From assembly GCF_039544205.1 (NCBI RefSeq), contig NZ_BAABLF010000005.1:124001-188000 (forward strand): a DNA stretch of 64,000 nucleotides, written 5' to 3'. Below, piece after piece: positions 36,131 to 43,131 of this stretch (position 1 is the first letter of the stretch; each line of letters starts with the position of its first letter). The position numbers were made by a program, and so were the translations under genes. The notes under the pieces were generated by a model. It worked only from the letters and a program-made list of their open reading frames with translations. It was not told where the DNA came from and made no database searches. The stretch comes from Ferrimonas gelatinilytica (lineage in GTDB: Bacteria; Pseudomonadota; Gammaproteobacteria; Enterobacterales; Shewanellaceae).

Positions 36131-36850
36131 TCAGCACAGGCATTGCATCAACTGCTCTGCGCTGAGCAGCGTCAGCGAACCTTTCGGGTAGCCGGCACCA
36201 GTATCGATCCAGATCCGGTTCGCCAGTTTGTGCAGGTTGGGTTGTGGCGTGTGGCCCATCACCACCGCATCGATGCCGGAGATCGGTTCGGGGTGAGCAC
36301 CCTTGCGGGCCTGGTTCAGAGTGTTGCGGGACCACTGACAAAAGGCGATCTCCTCGGCACAGAGGCCTTCATGGCAGGCATTAGCAAACTGGCCCCAGCT
36401 CCTGCCCGGCAGGTCCGCATGGACAACACCGATTCGGGCTTTAAGAGCTGGGATCTGGATCTCCAGAGCGATCGGCATCTTGGGCAGCAGCCTCAGCGCC
36501 AGGCTGGCGATGGCATCTTGTTGCGGCCCGGGTAAGCGCTGGTACCAGTCTCCGCCGGCGTTTTGCCATAGGCTCATTGTCTCAGGAGGCCCCGTCAGGG
36601 CATCAAGCATCATTTTTTCATGGTTGCCTTGAACTGCAACGAACCAGGGTTTTTCCAACAGGGCGAGACAGGCAGGGCTATCGGCGCCACGGTCGATAAG
36701 GTCACCGACGCTGATCAGGCGATCCCCCTGGTCAGGGTCAAACCGGTGGCGTGCCAGTGCACGCTGCAACTGGTGGATCTCGCCATGAAGATCCCCCAAA
36801 AAGAAGGTCCGCAACGGGCAGGTTAGGGTGAGTAACTGTTTTTGCTTCAT
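36131..36850 (-). CDS. PrpA/PphA-like metallophosphatase
   Basis: 239 residues of the calcineurin-like phosphoesterase superfamily. Metal-binding motifs are GDLHGE (D20, H22), GDLIDRG (D50) and GNHE (N76, H77), with VVMGHTPQP for the C-terminal His. This pattern is shared by the Ser/Thr phosphatases PrpA/PrpB and by ApaH (diadenosine tetraphosphatase); the size fits PrpA better (about 220 versus about 280 for ApaH). It is cytosolic. The start MKQKQLLTLTCPLRT is the only good one. Substrate specificity is unproven. Confidence 0.85.
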   Translation of the reverse strand: MKQKQLLTLTCPLRTFFLGDLHGEIHQLQRALARHRFDPDQGDRLISVGDLIDRGADSPACLALLEKPWFVAVQGNHEKMMLDALTGPPETMSLWQNAGGDWYQRLPGPQQDAIASLALRLLPKMPIALEIQIPALKARIGVVHADLPGRSWGQFANACHEGLCAEEIAFCQWSRNTLNQARKGAHPEPISGIDAVVMGHTPQPNLHKLANRIWIDTGAGYPKGSLTLLSAEQLMQCLC

Positions 36851-37008
36851 AGAGTAAGGCTAATTCATTTGAACGAGTTTGCCCCATCCTTAGCGACGCC
36901 TCCTCGGTGACCCCCTTACTTGGTCCGGCCGCGTCGCTGTTATACCCTTGCCAAGACCAGAAACGGCGGGCGCCAACACCGCCTTGATCAAAAAGCAGAG
37001 GAATGAGG

Positions 37009-38346
37009 ATGGGGAGGAGAAAAGCCTGGCTCGCGGGCCTGATGATGATGGTTTTGGGGGCGGCGTTGCCCGCATCAGCCCGGGATGAGGTGCGTAATGT
37101 TATCTTCATGATCGGCGATGGCATGGGGCCCGCTTATCTCACCGCTTACCGCTATGCGTTGGCGGGAGAGCCCGGTGGCGCGATCGCGCCGACCATCTTT
37201 GACCAACTTCTGGTGGGCAGTGCTTCGACCTACCCCATGGATGACACCTTCGTGACCGACTCCGCTGCTGCTGCCACCGCGTTGGCGACGGGGGTGAAAA
37301 GTTACAACGGCGCCATCGGGGTGGACAACAATCAGGTCCCGCTGCGTTCCATTCTTGAACAGGCGCGACTTCTGGGCAAAAGCACCGGTGTTGTGACCAC
37401 CTCCCAGGTGAATCACGCCACTCCGGCCAGCTTTCTGGCCAACGTTAAGCGTCGCAGTCTCTATGACGCCATCGCCGAGCAATATGTGCATAAGCGTATC
37501 GCTGACAAAACTATGTTGGATCTGATGTTTGGCGGTGGCGAGCGCTATTTTTCCCGCGCCCCGGGCGGGTTAGCACTGCAGCTGAGGGAGATGGGCTGGC
37601 AGCAGGCTTGGGAGATGGCAGAGTTGGAGCAACTGGAGCGCTTACCGGCGATGGCGCTGATGGCTGAGGTTGCGCTGCCCCACGCCATCGACAGTGCGCA
37701 CCCAGACCGCTTGCTGCGAATGACCGATAAGGCATTGGCCCTGCTTTCGTCCCAACCCAACGGATTCTTCCTGATGGTGGAGGGAAGTCAGATCGACTGG
37801 TGTGGCCACGCCAATGATATCCGCTGCGCCCTGGGGGAGATGGCGGACTTCGCCAAAGCGGTGGAGCGTGCCAAAGCCTTTGTGGAGGAGAATCCGGACA
37901 CCCTCCTGGTGATAACGGCGGATCACTCCACCGGTGGCCTCACCCTTGGGGCCGGCGGTACCTACCAGTGGCTGCCTGGGCCGATCCTACAGGTGGAGCG
38001 GACCGCGGGCTATATCGCCCGTAAGATGCTCGAAGCGCCGGAGTCGCCGGTGGAGGCGGTCTGGTCTCGTTACGCGTCGCTGCCGCTTTCGTCGCAGGAG
38101 TTGGCGATGCTGGCGCTGGCCCGTAAGGCGCAGCTTGACGGGGAGGGGCCCTACCATCTTTCCTCGCGAATTGGCCAACTGGTGGCCAAGCGCTCCTTTA
38201 CCGGCTGGACCACCAGCGGCCACACCGGTGAGGATGTCAGCGTCATGGCCTACGGAGAGGGCGCGGACACCTTTATCGGGTTCCAGGACAATGCCGATAT
38301 CGCCCGGAAAATTATGAGCCTTCTTGGCGAAGCTCAGCGCCCATGA
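37009..38346 (+). CDS. Alkaline phosphatase (PhoA family), exported
   Basis: 445 residues with a signal peptide (MGRRKAWLAGLMMMVLGAAL, cleavage near PASA). The active site DSAAAATALATG carries the serine nucleophile near 85; metal ligands lie in IFMIGDGMGPAYL, EGSQIDWCGHAND, VITADHSTGG and GHTGEDVSV. It releases phosphate from monoesters in the periplasm or outside. The ATG at 37009 is favoured over 37003 because GAGGA then has 6 nt spacing. No clear Pho box is visible upstream, so phosphate control is unproven. It is convergent with mtfA. Confidence 0.92.
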   Translation: MGRRKAWLAGLMMMVLGAALPASARDEVRNVIFMIGDGMGPAYLTAYRYALAGEPGGAIAPTIFDQLLVGSASTYPMDDTFVTDSAAAATALATGVKSYNGAIGVDNNQVPLRSILEQARLLGKSTGVVTTSQVNHATPASFLANVKRRSLYDAIAEQYVHKRIADKTMLDLMFGGGERYFSRAPGGLALQLREMGWQQAWEMAELEQLERLPAMALMAEVALPHAIDSAHPDRLLRMTDKALALLSSQPNGFFLMVEGSQIDWCGHANDIRCALGEMADFAKAVERAKAFVEENPDTLLVITADHSTGGLTLGAGGTYQWLPGPILQVERTAGYIARKMLEAPESPVEAVWSRYASLPLSSQELAMLALARKAQLDGEGPYHLSSRIGQLVAKRSFTGWTTSGHTGEDVSVMAYGEGADTFIGFQDNADIARKIMSLLGEAQRP

Positions 38347-38372
38347 TGGCCCTTGGGTGTCGGCAGTGGCCT

Positions 38373-39185
38373 TTAGCCTTGGTTGGGCTTGGGCGCGCGT
38401 TGGCGGGGATCCTGCCCGTAGTAGGATTGCAGGCAGTGATACCAGTGGGGTAGAGCCTCGGCGAGCCGGTGGGGCTGGGTGAAGAAGCTTTCGCTGCTGA
38501 CGGCAAAAAACTCGCCCCTGTTGGTCAGGGCGTAAGGATCCATCGGCAGCCGCTGTTGGATCGTTGCTTCCCCCCACTCCTGTTCAAGGGCCTCGTGGTA
38601 TTGCTGCTCCAGGGTTTGAAATGCCCGTTCGAGCGTCTGTTGCCACACGGAGAGTGCATTCAGGCTCAAGGGCGGTGTACCGTTCACCTCACCACTGGCC
38701 ATGTCCAGCTTATGGGCCAACTCGTGGATCACCACGTTGTAGCCGCTCCAGTCGCCACTGGCATCGATATCCACCACGGAAAACTGGACAGGGCCCTGCT
38801 CCCAAGCCTCTCCGGCGAGCAAGTCTGTTTCCTCATGCACCAGTCCGAGCTCATCCTGCCATTGGGCGTCGCCTTCGAAGAGGTCGGCGTGGAAACGCAC
38901 CTCGTAGAAGGTGGCGTAGTGGGAAAGGTTTTTGGTCAAAACAGGCAGCGACGCCATCAGGGCGGTACGGATACAGAGCCGATCGGTCAGTGTGACACCG
39001 GGGCCGGCAACGACGAAGCGTTTCTGAGCCAGGAACGCCTGGCCCAGAGCAATCAGGCGGTCGGCGTCCACCTGGCCAAGATGGGTCAGGATCGGTACCG
39101 CTTCCAGCTCTTTTTGCCAGCGTCGACGGCGCTCTTCTGCATCCTGAGCGGGTCGTAAGCGACGCAAAAAATGGCAGAACCTCAC
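38373..39185 (-). CDS. mtfA: MtfA-type M90 zinc metallopeptidase
   Basis: 270 residues, near E. coli MtfA (265). The zinc site HELAH (about residue 154) sits in VVIHELAHKLDMASGEVNG, and FFAVSSESFFTQPHRLAE gives the downstream conserved Glu region. In E. coli MtfA binds the repressor Mlc and so affects the glucose PTS; it also has aminopeptidase activity. The N-terminus MRFCHFLRRLRPAQDAEERR is family-like. It is a single gene facing the alkaline phosphatase. Confidence 0.92.
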   Translation of the reverse strand: MRFCHFLRRLRPAQDAEERRRRWQKELEAVPILTHLGQVDADRLIALGQAFLAQKRFVVAGPGVTLTDRLCIRTALMASLPVLTKNLSHYATFYEVRFHADLFEGDAQWQDELGLVHEETDLLAGEAWEQGPVQFSVVDIDASGDWSGYNVVIHELAHKLDMASGEVNGTPPLSLNALSVWQQTLERAFQTLEQQYHEALEQEWGEATIQQRLPMDPYALTNRGEFFAVSSESFFTQPHRLAEALPHWYHCLQSYYGQDPRQRAPKPNQG

Positions 39186-39419
39186 GGCCGTGCTCCCTGC
39201 CGAGGGTGATGGATCCGACAGATCAAGCTTGATTTCTCCTAAGGGTGATCGCCCCCAAGTATCCGGTTTCTCGGCGTGATCGCCAAGTGCTAGTTCGCTA
39301 TAGTTCGCGCCCCTTTATGGTGGCGTGCAAGCCCTCGCCATTTCCTGTTCGGTTACTGAGCCATCGCACCCTATATTGATCCCGGTCACGGTCAATGGGT
39401 GAGGGTAATGCTCCAATGT

Positions 39420-39435
39420 ATCCTATATTTTGTGT
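39420..39435 (+). promoter_or_regulatory. NrdR box 1
   Basis: ATCCTATATTTTGTGT matches 13 of 16 positions of the NrdR consensus ACACWATATATWGTGT. NrdR represses ribonucleotide reductase genes. Confidence 0.75.
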
Positions 39436-39450
39436 TGTGGGTGTCCGGAA

Positions 39451-39466
39451 GCACCATATCTGGTGT
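39451..39466 (+). promoter_or_regulatory. NrdR box 2
   Basis: GCACCATATCTGGTGT, about 12 of 16 matches. It lies exactly 31 bp (three helical turns) from box 1, the spacing typical for paired NrdR boxes, 35 bp before the nrdD start. Confidence 0.75.
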
Positions 39467-39501
39467 TGTCAGGGAGGCGCCTGTTGAGAGGAGTGAACTT
39501 G

Positions 39502-41619
39502 ATGCCAGTAGTGATTAAGCGGGACGGATGCCGCTCAAACTTCGACGGTGAACGTATTCGGCAAGCGGTGCTTCGGGCCGCAGAAGCCGTGGGGCAGGGC
39601 GATAGCGCCTATGCCAACCAGGTGGCCGAAACCGTAACCCGACAACTGGCAGCGGAGCAGGAGGTTGCGATCCATCGCATTCAGGACGCCGTTGAGGACG
39701 CCTTGATGGCCGGCCCCAACAAGGCGATCGCCCGGGCGTACATCGAATATCGCCATGATAGGGATCTGGCCCGTGAGCGCGCCAGCCATCTCAACCGGGA
39801 GATCCGCGGCCTGGTGGAGCAGAGTAATTCGGATCTGCTCAATGAGAACGCCAACAAGGACGCCAAGGTGATCCCGACCCAACGGGATCTGCTGGCGGGG
39901 ATCGTAGCCAAGCATTACGCCTGTCGCCATATCCTGCCCCGTGACGTCGTGACGGCCCACGAGCGGGGCGAAATCCACTACCACGACCTGGACTACGCGC
40001 CCTTCTTCCCGATGTTCAACTGCATGCTGATCGACCTCCACGGAATGCTCACGGGGGGGTTCAAGATGGGCAATGCGGAGATAGACACGCCGAAGTCGAT
40101 CTCCACCGCGACAGCGGTGACGGCCCAGATCATCGCCCAGGTGGCCAGCCATATCTATGGCGGGACCACCATCAATCGCATCGACGAGGTGCTGGCGCCC
40201 TATGTTCAGGCCAGCTACGACAAACACCTGGCGGTGGCCAGGGAGTGGCAGGTTCCGGATCCGCGCGCTTACGCGCAGGCACGCACGGAAAAAGAGTGTT
40301 ATGACGCCTTCCAGTCGCTGGAGTACGAGGTGAACACGCTGCACACCGCCAATGGACAAACGCCCTTCGTGACCTTCGGGTTCGGACTCGGCAGTGGCTG
40401 GCAGGCTCGGCTGATCCAGCGCTCAATTCTGCGCAACCGCATCGCGGGGCTGGGTAAGAACCGCAAAACGGCGGTGTTCCCCAAGCTGGTGTTCGCCATC
40501 AAGGAGGGCCACAACCACAAGGCGGGGGATCCCAGCTACGACATCAAGCAGCTGGCCCTGGAGTGTGCCTCCAAGCGGATGTACCCGGACATCCTCAACT
40601 ACGACAAAGTGGTGGAGGTCACGGGCTCCTTCAAAAACCCCATGGGGTGTCGCTCCTTCCTGGGGGTGTATGAAGAGGGGGGACAGTTGCAGCATGAGGG
40701 GCGCAATAACCTGGGTGTTGTCTCGCTCAACCTGCCGCGGGTGGCGATGCAGGCCAAAGGCTGTGAATCCCGATTTTTCTCGCTGTTGGATGAGCGACTG
40801 GCGCTGGCCCACAAGGCGCTGATGACCCGCATCGAGCGTCTACAGGGGGTCAAGGCCCGGGTCGCGCCGATCCTCTACATGGAGGGTGCCTGCGGTGTTC
40901 GCCTGCAGGCGGATGATGAGATCACCGAGATCTTCAAGGGTGGTCGGGCCTCCATCTCGCTGGGTTACATCGGTTTGCATGAAACGGTGAATGCCCTGTT
41001 TGGGGCCCAGACCCATCTCTACGACAGCGACATCCTCAGGGAGAAAGCGGTCAATATTGTCCGCCACCTGAAAAAGGCGGTGGATCGCTGGAGTCAAGAG
41101 AGCGGTTACGGCTTCAGCCTCTATGCGACACCCAGCGAAAATCTCTGTACTCGCTTTTGTAAAATCGATACCCAGGAGTTTGGCCTGGTGGATGGCGTAA
41201 CCGACAAGGGATACTACACCAACAGCTTCCACCTCGATGTGGAGAAGCGGGTGAATCCCTATGACAAGATCGATTTCGAAATGGTCTACCCCGCGATCAG
41301 TTCCGGCGGGTTCATCAGCTACGGCGAGTATCCCAATATGCAGCACAACCTCGAGGCGCTGGAGGATGTGTGGGATTACAGTTACGCCCGGGTGCCCTAT
41401 TACGGCACCAATACGCCCATCGATGAGTGTTACGAGTGTGGGCACTGCGGTGAGTTTTCCTGCACCAGCAAAGGCTTCGTTTGTCCCCAGTGCGGTAACG
41501 CCGACCCTGCCAGGGTGTCGGTGACGCGCCGCGTGTGCGGCTACCTGGGGAGTCCGGACGCACGCCCCTTTAATGCCGGAAAGCAGGAGGAGGTAAAGCG
41601 GCGGGTCAAGCACCTTTGA
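39502..41619 (+). CDS. nrdD: Anaerobic ribonucleoside-triphosphate reductase (class III)
   Basis: 705 residues (E. coli 712). The N-terminal ATP-cone begins MPVVIKRDGCRSNFDGERIR; the barrel has EIHYHDLDYAPFFPMFNCML; a C-terminal zinc site is formed by CYECGHCGEFSCTSKG and CPQCG; the glycyl radical is G680 in RRVCGYLGSP. It reduces NTPs to dNTPs without oxygen, using formate and a glycyl radical. The start at 39502 follows GAGAGGAG. Two NrdR boxes lie in the promoter. The activase gene nrdG follows, so the cell can grow anaerobically. Confidence 0.96.
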   Translation: MPVVIKRDGCRSNFDGERIRQAVLRAAEAVGQGDSAYANQVAETVTRQLAAEQEVAIHRIQDAVEDALMAGPNKAIARAYIEYRHDRDLARERASHLNREIRGLVEQSNSDLLNENANKDAKVIPTQRDLLAGIVAKHYACRHILPRDVVTAHERGEIHYHDLDYAPFFPMFNCMLIDLHGMLTGGFKMGNAEIDTPKSISTATAVTAQIIAQVASHIYGGTTINRIDEVLAPYVQASYDKHLAVAREWQVPDPRAYAQARTEKECYDAFQSLEYEVNTLHTANGQTPFVTFGFGLGSGWQARLIQRSILRNRIAGLGKNRKTAVFPKLVFAIKEGHNHKAGDPSYDIKQLALECASKRMYPDILNYDKVVEVTGSFKNPMGCRSFLGVYEEGGQLQHEGRNNLGVVSLNLPRVAMQAKGCESRFFSLLDERLALAHKALMTRIERLQGVKARVAPILYMEGACGVRLQADDEITEIFKGGRASISLGYIGLHETVNALFGAQTHLYDSDILREKAVNIVRHLKKAVDRWSQESGYGFSLYATPSENLCTRFCKIDTQEFGLVDGVTDKGYYTNSFHLDVEKRVNPYDKIDFEMVYPAISSGGFISYGEYPNMQHNLEALEDVWDYSYARVPYYGTNTPIDECYECGHCGEFSCTSKGFVCPQCGNADPARVSVTRRVCGYLGSPDARPFNAGKQEEVKRRVKHL

Positions 41620-41696
41620 GTCCGCCCTGCCGATCCGTACGGAGTGCCTGCGCCGTGCGGGCGCCCAGTGCGGGTGGCGCCATACGTGGAGTAACC

Positions 41697-42164
41697 ATGC
41701 ATTACCATCAGTACTTCCCCGTGGACGTGGTGAACGGGCCCGGAACCCGTTGCACGTTGTTTGTTTCCGGTTGCGAGCACCAGTGCCGTGGCTGCTATAA
41801 CCAGTCAACCTGGCGGCTGGACTCCGGTCATCCCTTTGACCAGGCGATGTCGGACAGGATCATCCAGGATCTGAACGATACCCGCATCCGTCGCCGCGGT
41901 CTGTCGCTCTCCGGCGGTGATCCCCTGCATCCGGCCAACGTGGGCGCCGTTTTGGCCCTGGTTCGTCGTGTCAGGAGAGAGACTCAGGGGAAAGATATCT
42001 GGCTCTGGACCGGCTACGAACGGGAATCGCTCAGCGAGGCACAACTGGCGGTGATCGATTACGTGGATGTGCTGGTGGACGGGCCCTTCATCGAGGCGCA
42101 GAAAGATATGACGCTTCAGTGGCGCGGCAGCCGAAATCAGCGGATCCATGCCCTGACGCTTTAG
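41697..42164 (+). CDS. nrdG: Anaerobic ribonucleotide reductase activating enzyme
   Basis: 155 residues, one more than E. coli NrdG. The radical-SAM cluster motif is C26-C30-C33 in SGCEHQCRGCYN, the same numbering as E. coli. LSLSGGDPLHPANVGAVLAL binds SAM, and KDIWLWTGYERESL and VDVLVDGPFIE are conserved. It cleaves S-adenosylmethionine and abstracts hydrogen from the glycine of NrdD. GGAG before the ATG at 41697 sets the start; it lies 77 bp after nrdD on the same message. Confidence 0.96.
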   Translation: MHYHQYFPVDVVNGPGTRCTLFVSGCEHQCRGCYNQSTWRLDSGHPFDQAMSDRIIQDLNDTRIRRRGLSLSGGDPLHPANVGAVLALVRRVRRETQGKDIWLWTGYERESLSEAQLAVIDYVDVLVDGPFIEAQKDMTLQWRGSRNQRIHALTL

Positions 42165-42303
42165 TCGCCGGTCTTAGGTCCAGTCGGTCGGTGCGTACCG
42201 AATAGGGTTCACTTACCGCAAGTCCCTCACTATTAGTCTGATTTTTATACCTACGGTGCTCCATCACCGTTAGGATAGGCAGAAACACCAATCGGGATTA
42301 GGG

Positions 42304-43041
42304 ATGGAAACGCAGGGAAGAGTGGTAGGAAACAGTGTGGTGGTGGCTGGCGCCACCGGTGCGACCGGCCGCGAGCTGATGGGTCGGTTGCTGGCCGATG
42401 AGCGCCTCCACAGGATCCACCTTCTCACTCGCAGTATGACTCCCTGGTGCGATAACCCTAAAGTTATCGAGCATCACTGGGCGCCGGTTCCAGCTCCGTC
42501 CGGTCAAAAGGTCACCCTCAAGCGTATCGAACTTCCAGCCTCCCTCGAGCGACTGGCCCTAGATGAACCTGTGACAGCGCTATTTTGCTGTCTTGGCACC
42601 ACCTTGGCCCAGGCCGGGAGCAAGGCGGCATTTCGAGCGCTCGACCTGGATGCGGTGGTGGCCTTGGGGCAGTGGGCGAAAAAGCATGGGGTCGGCACGA
42701 TGCATGTGATCAGCAGTAAGGGAGCAAATCCCCAACGGCGTGCTTTTTATTTGAGATGCAAAGGGGAGATGGAGCGGGCGCTGATGGACCTTGAGCTACC
42801 CAGCCTCTATCTCTATCGTCCCTCACTGCTGGCGCGTCCTCAGCCCCGTTTTGGCGAACATCTGGGTGAACGGATACTGAATCTCCTCACCTGTCTGCCC
42901 GGCAGTGCTCACTGGCGCCCGGTTCCGGTGGCAAGGTTGGCGGCGGTCATGGTGGAGAGGGCCCGTGAGGCGAAGGCCGGTGTTCACTGCATCGAGTCGG
43001 GGCAGCTTTGGGATGAGAAGGGAAGCGGAGCCGCTGAATGA
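42304..43041 (+). CDS. NAD(P)-binding Rossmann protein (HTATIP2/NmrA-like)
   Basis: 245 residues. The dinucleotide motif VVVAGATGATGRELMGRLL lies near residue 12, then HLLTRSM for the NADP ribose-phosphate, ALFCCLGTTLAQAGSKAAF, and MHVISSKGANPQRRAFYLRC with the atypical SDR serine and tyrosine. Related proteins include human HTATIP2 and bacterial YraR-like oxidoreductases. The C-terminal RPSLLARPQPRFGEHLGE is family-typical. It may be a redox-state sensor or a reductase; the substrate is unknown. A strong terminator follows. Confidence 0.8.
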   Translation: METQGRVVGNSVVVAGATGATGRELMGRLLADERLHRIHLLTRSMTPWCDNPKVIEHHWAPVPAPSGQKVTLKRIELPASLERLALDEPVTALFCCLGTTLAQAGSKAAFRALDLDAVVALGQWAKKHGVGTMHVISSKGANPQRRAFYLRCKGEMERALMDLELPSLYLYRPSLLARPQPRFGEHLGERILNLLTCLPGSAHWRPVPVARLAAVMVERAREAKAGVHCIESGQLWDEKGSGAAE

Positions 43042-43088
43042 GCGGGTCTACACCAGGTTTCGTGGGGGGTTAAGTAGGGAACATAAGC

Positions 43089-43131
43089 GTGGCCCGGCGG
43101 TGTTGGGCCGCCGGGCCACGTTGGTTTTTTT
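43089..43131 (+). terminator. Rho-independent terminator
   Basis: CGTGGCCCGGCGG/CCGCCGGGCCACG, a 13-bp GC-rich stem with a TGTTGGG loop, followed by TTGGTTTTTTT. It ends the HTATIP2-like gene and just reaches the end of the opposing dehydrogenase gene. Confidence 0.92.

Noticed and set aside
36851..37008. Pho box before the alkaline phosphatase gene
   Set aside because: CTGTTAT followed by TTGCC is too far from paired CTGTCAT elements to claim PhoB control.
39376..39390. FNR-box-like TTGATCCCGGTCAC upstream of nrdD
   Set aside because: Only 8 of 10 conserved positions; the second half site is GTCAC rather than ATCAA. The NrdR boxes are the better explanation.
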